64,000 bases of DNA from NCBI GenBank assembly GCA_014529385.2, contig CM043961.1, positions 15,331,978 to 15,395,977 of the forward strand, written 5' to 3'. The DNA is from Adiantum capillus-veneris (taxonomy: Eukaryota > Streptophyta > Polypodiopsida > Polypodiales > Pteridaceae). Within the stretch, counting starts at the first letter, position 1. Each line of letters starts with the position of its first letter. The position numbers and the translations under genes were made by a program. Below the pieces are notes generated by a model. That model worked only from the letters and a program-made list of their open reading frames with translations, searched no databases and had not been told where the DNA came from. Positions 11,343-22,670 of this stretch are shown piece after piece.

Positions 11343-11416
11343 GGCTGCCACAAGGGCGCGCATTATGTCCATCCATAGGCCTCTGGAAGCCCCAAATGCA
11401 CGCCCTTGTGGCAGCC
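11343..11416. repeat. Hairpin 2, 22-nt arms, 30-nt loop
   Basis: Arm 11343-11364 (GGCTGCCACAAGGGCGCGCA then TT) pairs with 11395-11416 with one mismatch, around a 30-nt loop. It shares its arm with hairpin 1 but not its loop. It lies about 380 bp past the stop of the minus-strand H3 gene. Confidence 0.82.
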
Positions 11417-11796
11417 AATTTGGGGGCATTCCAAGCCATTTTCAACACTTTGTAGATGTTTTTGCCATGCAATAGTGAGTCACATAGCATGGATACATCA
11501 GGAAGTGCATGCCCCACTTAGCCAAGGTGCTAAACGTAGGCAATTTTTCACAATAACAAGCTAATGGCTACATACATACAATAGAAGGTAGACAAAACTT
11601 GAACCAGTGCTACATTGCATGGTACAGAATTAAAACAATACAATGCGTAGTGGGGTATACAATAAAAGACGCTTATATTCAAATTCTTCCCAATACAATG
11701 CACAGAGTGGGATATACAATCAAAAGACGCTTGTATTCAAATTCTTCCCAATCTTGGAGTTCCGTAAATACAAAAAGGTTGATGCCTAATTACAAG

Positions 11797-12660
11797 CTAC
11801 TCCTCATGGCGCAAACGGCGAGTAAGCTGCATATCCTTGGGCATAATGGTTACATGCTTTGCATGGATGGCACAGAGGTTAGAATCCTCGAATATGCCAG
11901 TTAAATATTGCTCTGCTGTCTCTTGGACTGCCTCTATGGCCACAGCGCCCATCCGAAACTGAGTGTTGTACAATTGCAAAACCTCCCTGCATAGCCTTGC
12001 AAAAGGGGCCCTCCGAATCAAGAGCTCAGTGCTCTTTTGATAGTGTCGAATCTCCGCAAAAGCACGGCTGCGCTTTCGTACCTTCTGAGGTCGACGTGGA
12101 GATGCATTTTTGGCACGAGTCGGGGCAGCTTGCTTTCTCTTCTTGTAGACAATGCTCTTTCTCTTTTTTTTCTGCACAGGCACTTCCAACACCTCATAAT
12201 CTGATTCCACCCACTCTCTATCTGATTCGTGCTCTTCACTATTGACCGGATGTGATGGTGTAGGTCCACTCCCTTTAGGAAGTGTCTTACCCCCAATAGA
12301 CATGTGAGCCTGATAAGTTTGTATTTGGACACCAACCCATGGGGAATCTTCATCCGTTTGCGTCTCTTCGGAGCCTTCTGATGGTTGCTTTTGGTTGTTT
12401 GTTTCTTTGCCCTGGTCGCTCTCATCCTCCCTGTTGCCATCATAATCGTTGGAGTCTGATGAATAGACAACAAGGTGATGCTTCCGTCTCTCTTTTGCTA
12501 TTGTAGAGGACTGGCCATGCTAATTTGAAGCTCCAGCTTCTTCTATGTGGACCTCACCTTGAGCTTGTGAAGTTCCAGCTTCTGTTGTTGTACCTTTGAT
12601 TCGTTGGCCATCCGGCCCCTCTGGATATGCAATCCTAGCCATTTGTTTTATTCTTGCCAT
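11797..12660 (-). CDS. Histone H3 variant with long tail, encoded in element E
   Basis: This is one uninterrupted frame of 288 codons from ATG 12660 to the stop at 11797, except for one in-frame TAG at 12520-12522 (codon 47). The N-terminus [10 protein letters not shown] mirrors the H3 tail start MARTKQTARK. Residues ~11-190 form a long tail, acidic (EEHESDREW) then very basic ([23 protein letters not shown]). Residues ~197-287 align without gaps to the H3 histone fold: [20 protein letters not shown], then a loop of canonical length, then [20 protein letters not shown]. Canonical H3 is ~136 residues and this is 287. No plant intron is seen. It lies between a transposase (same strand) and a cargo gene. 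The core looks nucleosome-competent; the lone TAG suggests a decayed copy. Confidence 0.88.
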
Positions 12661-12801
12661 GGTAGCACCTAGTAGGGAAAATGACAAAATGAGCCCCTTC
12701 AACCTTTAAATAGGTTTTTTTGAGATTTGGGCCCTTTCACACTATGCGGCCAATTGAGTGAAACTCAAATAAAGCAATTGAATTTAACAACTAAACCTGG
12801 A

Positions 12802-15591
12802 TCATGCGGACGGTTGACGCGACGCCCAAACGCTGCCTTTTCGATATTTAGTTGCATGCCAAGATTCATGGCCCAGGGACGCTCGCGAGCGTTTCCACTT
12901 CTCGGATGCTGCAGTACGGGGAGCGTTGCGTAACTGCTTTGCTAACATCGATTCTCTTGCTTTCTCAATAGTACGAGTTCTCCCAAAGGTGTGCCTAAAA
13001 AACCAGTTAAACATCTCTTGGAGGTAGTTGGAGTGTGAACTACCACCACCATGCCGAGTATTCTTGAAGTAGACTCCTTTTGCTCGATAGTGGGACTTCT
13101 CCATGCCTTGTGTACTCCATATATCAAGCGAACCATAGCGGTCCATGAAGTATGCACCATGCGCATAGAGAATGTGCTAAAACAACCAAAAAGGAGATAA
13201 GCAAATAGAAAAGTTGCATTTTCAAACATTGCATATGTATTAAGTCCATTAAAACAAACCATGTAGTGTGTAATCTTGCTTTCAGACCATCCGTCCTTAG
13301 CGGCCTTTGTGAATTCATAAAGCACCTGCTTGAACTCCTCTCGCTGCTCAATGGTGGTGCTTGAAAGATTCATCAATTGCACAAACATTTGAAAGGATGA
13401 CCATACTAGCTTGCGTTGGTTAGCAACCTCCACACTGGGATCTTTGTCCGTCGTGCATGAACACAAATCTTTCCACAACTCCCACCGCTTCTCACGACAC
13501 TTACCTTGGATACCTGCATTGGAGACTTTGATATCTTCATGAAAAATCGACGTGCCTTGGCTCCATTCATGGAAACCTTCAGTGCCACCTCATATGTCTT
13601 CTCCCTACAAGTCTCTGCGACAATGTTCACCCTTGATCAGTGACATCCAATCTCATTAAGGAGCGTCTCCACCCCCTGCAAGGAGTCTTTTGACCGTTGA
13701 AGGGGCTTCATTGTGAAAGCATAAAGGCATGCAATGTACAAAAGTGAACATTGTTGAGGGAGAAAGGAATTATGGGGTTCCACCCAGGATCTTTGCTATC
13801 CCTATTGGGCACGTGCAGCATATCACATGAAAGAACTGAAGTTTGCCACTCCCTATTTATATGGTCATCATTATCTTCGTCCTGACCTTCCACTTGAGTT
13901 GCTCGACTTGTCTTCTGCCCTTTCGTACAGAATGGACAGGGAAGTAAAGAATTTGCACCTTGTTTGCATCCAAGCATGCACTTTATGGTCTTTAGATCAC
14001 CACCTAAATACCATTCAACATCAAACTCCCCACGTCCTGGAACCATGAGCTTCTCACCGTTTATTTGAGCTTTAATGACCTCTATGACCCATGGGATTCT
14101 ACTGAAAATCCATGCAAGGACTTCATGTGTCTCTTTCGAAACTTCAATTGCACCAAGCCACCATATATCCTTCTCTAATTGCACACTAAAAGAGGGCTTT
14201 GTCGCTTCACTCGAACTGCAAGATTGCTTGGCATAAGCTAGGGCTTCATTCATAAGCGTGATGCTCATTCTCTCCAACTTTCTCCCTTTAACAATTACAC
14301 ACTCATCCAACTTCAGCACGAACACAAGCTTGCCTTCAAGAACTGCCAACAACATAAAGCCTCAGAATGCTTGTTATAACACATCATAGAGGATGTAGGC
14401 AACTCTAAACTAACCTGCATCACTCAAATTGTAGAAAACAGCCATGGACTGCTGCAATCGTATCAAGTCCACAAAGATATTGTTGAATTTGGTGTAAACA
14501 AACCCTTTGGTCCGCAACACACTGTTAGAAACAGCACCGCTTCCCTTCCCGCAGCCCTTCCTTCCTTGTGATTTGCTACGGAGCGGCTGAAGAGGCATCG
14601 TGTCTTCAATATACAAGTAGTCCCCTAATCGGTGAACAACACCTTCATGTGACACCTTCTTGGCAATCTGCACTCTGTGAGGAAGTGGGAATAGGTTTTC
14701 CGTTACTCCTCGACTTCTTAATGCATCTTTTAACACTTGATGTATTGCTTGATATCCCTTGGTACTAACCCCAACAGCATCACAAATATCCTTTAAAAAA
14801 CTCTCTTAGTGATTGCGTCTTTCAAGTGTTTTGCCTCTGGAGCATCAAGCATCCCAATAAAATCCTCTTTGTTGAAACAAGAACGAAGTAAAGTAGCCCT
14901 AGCTTCCGCATTCTCGCCGTCGCACGTTTCTTGGACGAAGTTCCTATTGCCCAAAACAACAATGATGAGCCGTATTAGACGTAAACAACATGAGGGACAG
15001 AACATGTTACCTCATAGCTGTCACCCTTCGTTTTCTTGCACCTCCACGTGGTGCAAGAGTCTGAATTTCGGACAACTCTCGTTTCCTCACCCTACCTCCC
15101 ATGGCAGTACTCTTCATGTGTGAAAGAGTATCCTCAAGCTTTTTAATTACATTTTCCTTGGTTGTGATGGTGCTCTTTGCCTCCTCAAGCGCACTAGTAG
15201 TTGTTTGCATCTGATCTTGAAGATTGTGGAAACTCCCATTGAGCAACTACCAATGACGCAAGTAGATCTCGGACCGCGCAATCTCGTGTTTGTTGAGTCT
15301 CTTGCAGTAGCCCAACAAACCTTGCTCTCCATTTCCAACGTATTGCAATAGTGATGGAATGTTTGTAAAAGACGGATGAACATTGAGAGAAGGATCCTTT
15401 GGATACAAGCATCCGTCTATCCAGAGATCCACATTCTTCTCCCCTTGAGCGCGACGTTCGTTGGCTGAAGGTAATGTACCCAAGCATGTTTTCTTTGTCG
15501 GAACATACTCTTGAGGTAGGCGTAGGAAAAGCCCTGGAGACCTACCGCGTGAAGATCTTGCCGGGACATTGGTCACGTCGTCAAGAGGCAT
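12802..15591 (-). pseudogene. DDE-type transposase candidate, element E copy
   Basis: Starts at ATG 15591 (MPLDDVTNVPARSSRGRS). Exons: 15591-15011 (in-frame TAG at 15247-15249, then a coiled coil), 14943-14415, 14342 to about 13550 onward, and a last exon from about 13180. Ordered motifs: CDAVGVSTKGY, FVLKLDECVIV, WYLGGDLKTIKCMLG, CPFC, NNVHFCTLHA and WSTQGMEKSHYRAK. The Asp in KLDE, the Asp in GGDLK and the Glu in QGMEK are candidate catalytic residues. CPFC with CTLHA suggests a zinc site. The copy at 42982-54283 shares this order, which supports a real protein. Damage: a frameshift in a T-run near 14797, a ~15-codon loss with frameshift near 13720, and another frameshift near 13550. I cannot assign a named superfamily; GDLK plus CxxC recalls RAG1/Transib-like and KDZ-like transposases. 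Confidence 0.68.
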
Positions 15592-15690
15592 TGTAGGATG
15601 GAGAGATGGAGCTTGAAGGATGGAGAGATAGAGCTTGTAGGATGGAGAGATGGAGCTTGAAGGATGGAGAGATGGGTGTGTAGGTGCAGC
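15592..15690. repeat. Minisatellite in transposase 5' leader
   Basis: About 3.5 tandem units of ~28 bp built on GGATGGAGAGATGGAGCTTG lie directly upstream of the transposase ATG. Confidence 0.8.
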
Positions 15691-15904
15691 AGCAGGTGCA
15701 GATGCAAGGGGGATGGGTGTAGGAGAGGAGCTTAGATTAGGAGGGAAAGTTTTCAATTTTGGGGGGAATTTCCTAAAAGTTTGGAGGGAGTCAAAAAATG
15801 TTGAATTTTGAGTAATTTAACTTAAGACCCACGGATTTGCTTAGGTGGCATGGGAGAGTTAAGAGGCCACTTACAAGTTGGCCAAAAAGTTAGAGAGAGA
15901 AGAC

Positions 15905-16010
15905 CCCTACCCCCCTACTTTTCAAATGGTTTACCCCCCCCCTTCCCTACTTTTCAAATGGTTTACCCCCCCCTTCCCACTTTTTAAATGGTTACCCCCC
16001 CCCAACCTTT
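15905..16010. repeat. Minisatellite, ~32-bp units
   Basis: Three tandem units of CTTTTCAAATGGTTTACCCC followed by a C-run lie upstream of the transposase gene. Function unknown. Confidence 0.8.
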
Positions 16011-16096
16011 TTAGGGGTCAAAGGTGGAGGAGACCCTACCAAAATAGCCCCATTCAAAGCCTTTGTCCCCCTTAATCTTGGCAGGCTTCCTTTAAA

Positions 16097-16440
16097 TTAG
16101 GGATTCTTACAAGGCCCATGGAGAGTCCATTTTTTTCCTAATGGACGGAGACAAGGAAATGCCATAGTTTCTAAATACCCTGCAGAATCAAAAGAGGAAA
16201 TGAGAAATTCTACATCATCTCTAGCAAACCTAAGAGCCTCATGCACCATGAGTCGACAAAGTGGAACAGGAGGAGGCAATGTCTTCTTCTTGACATAAAA
16301 TTAGCTTAGAACATCTTTCATCAAGGAAAGCGAAATTTGCTTGCCTAGGTGTTTGGAATGCTTATTCTCATCATCCCCTTCATGATCACTATCTTCTTCA
16401 TTGTCCTAAGGATCTTCAATATGAACATTGGTCTCTACAT
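16097..16440 (-). pseudogene. Degraded coding fragment, unknown
   Basis: On the minus strand an almost open frame runs from an acidic segment (NEEDSDHEGDDE, about 16410) to PPPVPLCRLMVHEALRFARD and a stop at 16097, broken by in-frame TAG and TAA codons near 16408 and 16302. It resembles an exon of an old gene. No family is recognised and no partner exon was found upstream. Confidence 0.35.
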
Positions 16441-16817
16441 ACAGTAAACATACAAACATTTAATTGTCCAAAAACATATGCAATTAGGATTAGATAGTCC
16501 AAGGTATTTAATTTACAAAAAAATTTCCACAGTCTCCTTTGCACAGAGACAACTTTTTCAAAAAAAAACCCGCACACCCTATATAGGGCTCTCACATGAG
16601 ATTTAAGAACCTTATCTCAAACATAAACAAAAACAGTACTTAGTATTTTCTCAGTAACTATCAATGATATGTATATAAAAAATTATACACCCTTCCTTAA
16701 TCTTCCACATTGTTGAGCACAACCAAACTTTCTCAACAAAAATCAAACGTCCATAGAATTTAACCGATAAAAACACACCTTTTAAGATTCCTATTCTTTT
16801 TATTGGGGGGAGTGTCT

Positions 16818-17276
16818 AAATGTCGAACTTGTGATGATGCCTCTTGATCGATAGTTCCCTTTGGTATACAACCGTATCTTAGCTTCATGCTCACTTGATG
16901 GTTGCTAAAAGGCGAGATTGGAGGTTTTCTTTTCTAGCAATCCCTCTTTGGTGCCATTCTCTACAAAACATATATTATGTAGTTTTTAGTTCATATTAGA
17001 CCAATAATGTGAAGTTAGGTACATATCAAATAAGTAGGACTACCCACAAATGTCGAACTTGTGATGATGCCTCTTGATCGATAGTTCCCTTTGGTATACA
17101 ACCGTATCTTAGCTTCATGCTCACTTGATGGTTGCTAAAAGGCGAGATTGGAGGTTTTCTTTTCTAGCAATCCCTCTTTGGTGCCATTCTCTACAAAACA
17201 TATATTATGTAGTTTTTAGTTCATATTAGACCAATAATGTGAAGTTAGGTACATATCAAATAAGTAGACTACCCAC
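16818..17276. repeat. 230-bp tandem duplication
   Basis: Copies 16818-17047 and 17048-17276 are almost identical (e.g. TGTCGAACTTGTGATGATGC at 16821 and 17051). The close identity implies a recent duplication. Confidence 0.9.
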
Positions 17277-17279
17277 AAC

Positions 17280-17820
17280 TTGAAAAATATACTTTAGAAT
17301 GTAGACTATAGTATATAACACTATATATGGTATACTACATGATATGTATTAAATAACATATAAAATTATATATTAAATATATTTAGTACTATATTACATA
17401 AAATGTACCTTGTGTTATATATATCATATCTACTCAAAGTACTCTATATAATATACTCTTTATAGTATTTATCTACAATATACTATGTACTCTATATGAT
17501 ATACTATATATATCATAGCTACTCAAAGTACTCTATATAATATACTCTTTATAGTATATATCTACAATATACTATGTATTCAAATACTTTATATTATTGT
17601 TACTTATATTTATATAACCTATATTATCTATTGTGCACTCTATATATTATATACTATATACTCTATATACTATATATTTACAATATACTATGTATTCTAT
17701 ATAATTTATATTATATATATACTAATTCATTATAAACCCTAAATTATATATACATAATATATAGTATATACACTATATACTATATATATTACATACTATA
17801 GAATCTCTTAATAATATATT
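17280..17820. repeat. AT-rich TATA/ACTATA low-complexity tract
   Basis: Nearly pure A/T with TATACTATATA-type words. It includes an 89-bp tandem duplication (ACTCAAAGTACTCTATATAA at 17432 and 17521). Confidence 0.8.
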
Positions 17821-18504
17821 GTTGTGTCCGTACTTATCCACGTGCAAGTCTTGATCCCATTCATCCTCCTGATGCCACTAGATGCCACTTGACGCACCTG
17901 CTTACCTCATGTCATCGGCCCGCTGATAGCTTCCTTGAGAAGTTTTATGTTCCACCAACTCCTCATTATTATAGAAAAAACACACTAGTACTGGTGATAA
18001 TGAAAATCGATGTCCTATGTACACGTTGTCCTATCTATACATATGTGGGCCCCACGTAACCACCTCGCTCTGGAAAATGGGCAATTCTTTATTTGATGCA
18101 CAATGAATGTGTATATACATATGCGCAATCATTTCTTCCAAAAAACTCCTAAGAACGCCTTGGAAATGATGACGTGAAATTGCGTATAGGTGGCAGCGTT
18201 TCAAAATGCTTTGGGAAGAGCCTGCCACCAACCTAGCTTGCAGTGCCCCTAGTCGATGATGACTTGATAGAGTTTTGATAGGCACCTGCTTTTTCTAGTG
18301 TTGCCAATGCCTTGATGCACCACCTAGGCTTGCTTTCACGCCAACGATGGCATTCTTAGATGTCGTTCCACTACGTCATGGAGCGCCCACAATCGCATGC
18401 GCCTTGCCAACCAAAGCGGCGGCGTTTTGATATGCCCCATGCATCTGGGCTCTCATATCATATGTTGGGATCTGATATCTACGGGGGATCACAGCAATGA
18501 GGAG

Positions 18505-20089
18505 TATCATAATAAATACTATATAATTCTCCTAAATGATTTTCTCATGTTAAACTGGTCATTTAATATGGGGAAGTACCAGGGGAGAAAAAGCTAGAAT
18601 ATTGGTTAAGCTGGCAGACTGATCACAGTAGGGATCCAAAGGAGGGAAAATAGGGATCCAAAGGGGGGTCCATCTGCAACAATGGGCTTCAAAGACCCTA
18701 AGGTTCAGCCCATTAAGACTTCCAAAATGATAAGCTTCCAAAATTCAAAGGTTATGTTCAATTGTCAAACTCTAGGTAAATTGGATGCTTTTGGGAAGAC
18801 TCAAAAGTCTTCCCACATCCCTATCCTTGAGGGGGCGATCCCTTTTAGTAGGGTATAGAAGAGAAACACACACACACACACACTCTTTCAAGCTCCCTTT
18901 ACATTGAAAGGGCATAGTAGACACATGTCAGCTCCCTAGCCCAGTTGCCCCCAAGGTGCATTCAAATCCTATTGGATGGCCATAGAGGTGGACCAATGAG
19001 AATTAGGCTACAGTAAATTTTGTTTAATTCATTTAAAAACACTTGATAAAAGAACCAATAGAAATTAAGCTCTCTAGAAGACTATTGGACAGTCTCCCAA
19101 GGGGTCCAATGAGCATTCAGCAGCCCAATGGCTTGCCTGATCCTATTGGCCAGAAGACTAAGGAGTCCAATGAGAGTTTAATTGCATTATTTAAATACCT
19201 AAAGCTCTCACAAAAGGGGAAAGGGGGACACGTGTCACAAGGCTATCATTTATGCTTCTTAATTATCATTGGCTAAGCTTTGCATGGTCCAATAGGATGC
19301 GAGCATGAGTAAAAAGCAAGAGGGTCTACCAAGAGAGAGAGGGGGCTGATTTTGGCAAGGCATTATCACACACACACTCACACAATCTCAATGTGGAGTA
19401 AAGAAGACTATCTCCTTCAGAATCTCAATCTTTAATGGAAAGCTCATCATCTACTCCAAGTTTTTGAGAAGGGAGGCCTACACCAACAACTCTTGGCTTT
19501 TTGATGCAAATCCAACCAAGAGCCAAGCTCCAATGCATGCTCATCTCCTCTACCATGGTAATTAGTAATCTATGCTAAGCTATTATGAGTGATTATGTGA
19601 GGAGACATACTTCTTTCTCGTAAGAAAACTCCTTCCTCTCGATCTACTCTCATACCCTGCTAGCTCTCACCATCTTCAAACGTGTGTGAGGTCTTGGGTC
19701 TGAGAATGTGAGGGAATTGATGTTGTGTTTTATAAGTGTGAGCTTGGTGCTTGAAGCTTCCATCTTCATTGCACTAGCAAGTTATTGAAGGAACACAAAG
19801 TATTGTATTGTAAAATGTCTCCCTTGATGGGGGAAACCTATAACACAAAGCCTTTTGGAGGGGGGACCGCCGGCTCCATGTAAATCCGGTCCTCAACCGT
19901 TGTCAATAGATTAATTTCTCTCTCTTTTTGAAGTATTGTTCATGCCTATCTAGCTAGGTGTTATGCTTTTGTTTCTCTCTCCCTCCAAGCAATCTTCCTA
20001 TGCTCATTAGGAAATTATTCTAATGAAATTCTCACTATGTCTATGTTATTTTCCTCTACACACAAGTTACTAGACCATTAAATATTACA
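18505..20089 (+). repeat. 5' LTR of element C
   Basis: About 1.59 kb, matching 34980-36596. It includes (AC)n at 18868-18882, a second CACACACAC run near 19370, and a conserved end ACTAGACCATTAAATATTAC. Confidence 0.87.
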
Positions 20090-20090
20090 T

Positions 20091-20105
20091 TGGTATCACA
20101 GAACA
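20091..20105 (+). promoter_or_regulatory. Primer-binding site of element C
   Basis: TGGTATCACAGAACA follows the 5' LTR after one base. It matches the tRNA-Met-type site TGGTATCAGAGC with a changed 3' half. Confidence 0.7.
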
Positions 20106-21477
20106 AGGTTTCTCTTTTCTTGCTCAAGAAGAGAGTTCCTCAAGCTAACTATAAACGGTTGGTATTATTAATTGTAATTGAGTAAGTAGAATAGGGATTT
20201 TTGAGCCTTGTAGTGCACCTGCTTCGTGCAGATAACGGGGCATCACCGTCGAGAGCTATGGTCTTAATAGTGGAGTCCTATGGGGCTTGCCTACGGCTTA
20301 ACCACTATTGAGATATTAGAAGCTTGACAGGATCCGTTACTGTTTTGATGTTGAAAGACCCTCTCTTCTATTCCTTGCAAATAATGATATTCGAGCCATG
20401 AGTATAGGAGCTTGAGTGCTTTTCTAAAGGGGTTAAGATGAGTAGCAACTAGGGCTTGAAGTGCCAAATTACACCTAACAAAAATTTACACCTAAAAGTT
20501 TTTTGAATGGCTGACAATAGTAAAGAGAGTGAAATTAATCTTAATAGCTTTGATTTTGCTAATGAACAGGCTACTAATGATGCCCCTATGCTTGTTAACT
20601 ACCTTGTTTCTAGGCTTCAACAAGCCATGGGAAATACATCCCTCCAAAGTGAAGTGCAATGGCACCTACGTGCTCATGGGAATCTCCAAACTCCCCACCA
20701 AGCCCAGGGGATTCACTCTATATACAAAATGGGATGCCACCTACGGCGAGCGGACAAATTTTATAAAACCCATATATACAATTCATATTAGGGAATATGA
20801 CCCCCCTTTCTACGCTTATACAAAAATCAAGAAAGAAAACTATCATACCCCTATCTTACATATAAAATTTAGGTCTCACATGATCTAACTAAGTAAAACT
20901 AGTCAATGAGTGTGTAAGCATAGTGATTGACAATGTACTAAGGAATCACTTCTTTTGATAACTAGACGTACCCTCAATTTTTCAAAGTTTGATAAACTAT
21001 GTGCCCGATCAGCCTGCACTCTGGCTACTCATCCAATTCTCACCCATCCAAAGCTGATGTAAATCAACCCTTGACCTGCTCCAAATCAACCCTTATCTAT
21101 GATCGGCTTGATGCAAAACTTGATGTGTGACGTGATAAAAAACTTTCTTAAAATCCATTCAATTTCTAGTGCACACCGAGGATCAATCATTACAAGTAAT
21201 CAACCCGAGTCAGGTCCCCTCCCCCTAAATATGATACCCTCTCCCTTATTTTCAAGCTTGAGAGATAAATTATTGGAGGCCTGCCCCTAACTTATACGCT
21301 TATGTAACTTGTAAAAAAATACCCCTATGTGGTGCGGTAAGTTTTCCATGGTGAATCCCGCGGGCCACCAAGAAGAGAGAGTACCTAGGAAGCCTCCTTG
21401 TGAGACTTCCAAAAGAGGCCTCTCTCCGATAAGGGAAAGAGCGAGAAAGAAGTGGGTCTTCTGCCACCTCGACGGAG
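20106..21477 (+). other. 5' untranslated region of element C
   Basis: Non-coding leader between primer site and gag. The short open frame at 20507 (MADNSKESEINLNSFD) is the only ATG-led candidate and has no recognisable domain. Confidence 0.5.
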
Positions 21478-22670
21478 ATGGCTCCACGAAGACGACGGGC
21501 AAAACGCTCTCCAACACCCCCTAAATGGAGAAGACCATCACACACTTTTCCACACCATAATTCAAAGAGGGATGATAGAAAACAAGAGGAGAAAAAGTCA
21601 AGAAAGAGGTCACCCTCTTCTCCATCTTCTTCATCCTCTTCCTCTTATGAAGAAAGTGATGGTGCAGACAAGGAGAAACAAGAGAAGAAAAAGACGAGAA
21701 AGAGGTTACCCTCTTCTCCATCCTCCTCAAAGTCTTCCTACTGTGAAGAAAGTGATGGTACAACTTTTGAGCCACCAAAAATAAGAGGCCATAGGAAATC
21801 CTATGCCACGTGGAAGAGGTTGTCCAAGCTCAAAAAGCTCAAAGAGGGAGGAAAGAACATCTCTTTCCTTACCTATGATGGCACCTTTGGTGCTACAAAC
21901 AAAGTCTTGGCCTTCATTCAACAATTCGATGCAGCGTTTGGAGATGAGGGCTTCACAGAGTCCTCTAAGCTACACCATGTAGCTATGAATTTTCAAAAGT
22001 CCGTCAAGAAATGATGGTCTAGCCTACGGGCAAACGGTGAAGCAGCACAAACATGGAAAGCTTTAAGAGGTTCCATCATGAAGCAGGTTATGGCTACCAA
22101 TGCCAAAGACAGAGTACTCACCGAATGGCAAACACAAAGATAAAGTACTCACCGAATATGTAGACAAGTTTTGGGACTTATATCTCAAATCCACTGTCTT
22201 TAAAAAGATGGATTTTGGAGAGAAAAAACAACAATTTTATGCGGGTCTAACTGAAGATATGGCAGAGTATGTTAACTCCCAAAGGCCAAGCACCATATTT
22301 GCGGTCATACACCATACCATGGTGGCTTCACAAATCAATTTCCAACCAAGGGCTAAGAGAAATCTTAAGCCCACGGAGAACAAGGACCGTAATAATGAGC
22401 CTAAGGGGAAGGATATTGTCCAAAAGTCTCCTAAAGGCAAGGCCAACAACAACAAAGCTAAGGAAAAGGGAGTTTATAAAGACAAAAATAAACTCTCTCC
22501 TAAAGAGCTTGAGCATTATCGTAAAGATAACTGCTGTTTCAAGTGTGGGGAGCAAGGGCATACCTATCGTGCTTGTCCCCACAAGAATACACAAAATGAG
22601 CCTCCTAGACCTACCTTGGTCGAAATCCAAGAAGAGGATGCACATCACCAAGGATCTCCTCTATGCCATG
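21478..22670 (+). pseudogene. gag: Gag of element C
   Basis: Begins MAPRRRRAKRSPTPP with an Arg/Ser-Lys-rich head containing poly-Ser blocks (about 21610-21750). A capsid-like region follows (WKRLSKLKKLKEGGKNISF and onward), broken by a stop at 22013 and resuming in another frame at 22100. It ends in one zinc knuckle, CFKCGEQGHTYRAC (about 22537-22578, CX2CX4HX4C). This would bind the element RNA and form the particle. Confidence 0.78.

Larger units (their letters stand above)
10582..11796. other. Convergent intergenic region with hairpins and a duplication
   Basis: No gene is supported between the ends of the 9020 gene and the H3 gene. It holds two long hairpins (10819-10883, 11343-11416) and a ~100-bp direct duplication (10981-11079, 11109-11209). 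A ~50-bp repeat containing AAAGACGCTT and CAAATTCTTCCCAAT occurs twice at about 11650-11755. Confidence 0.65.
16441..18504. other. Intergenic region with duplication and AT-rich repeats
   Basis: No gene is supported. It contains a dispersed-repeat copy (about 16532-16615), a 230-bp tandem duplication, a ~540-bp TATA-rich tract, and about 680 bp (17820-18504) of ordinary unique sequence up to the left LTR of element C. Confidence 0.6.

Noticed and set aside
12802-15591. Calling the transposase RAG1 or Transib
   Set aside because: Motif order is suggestive but pairwise similarity is too low by eye; left as unassigned.
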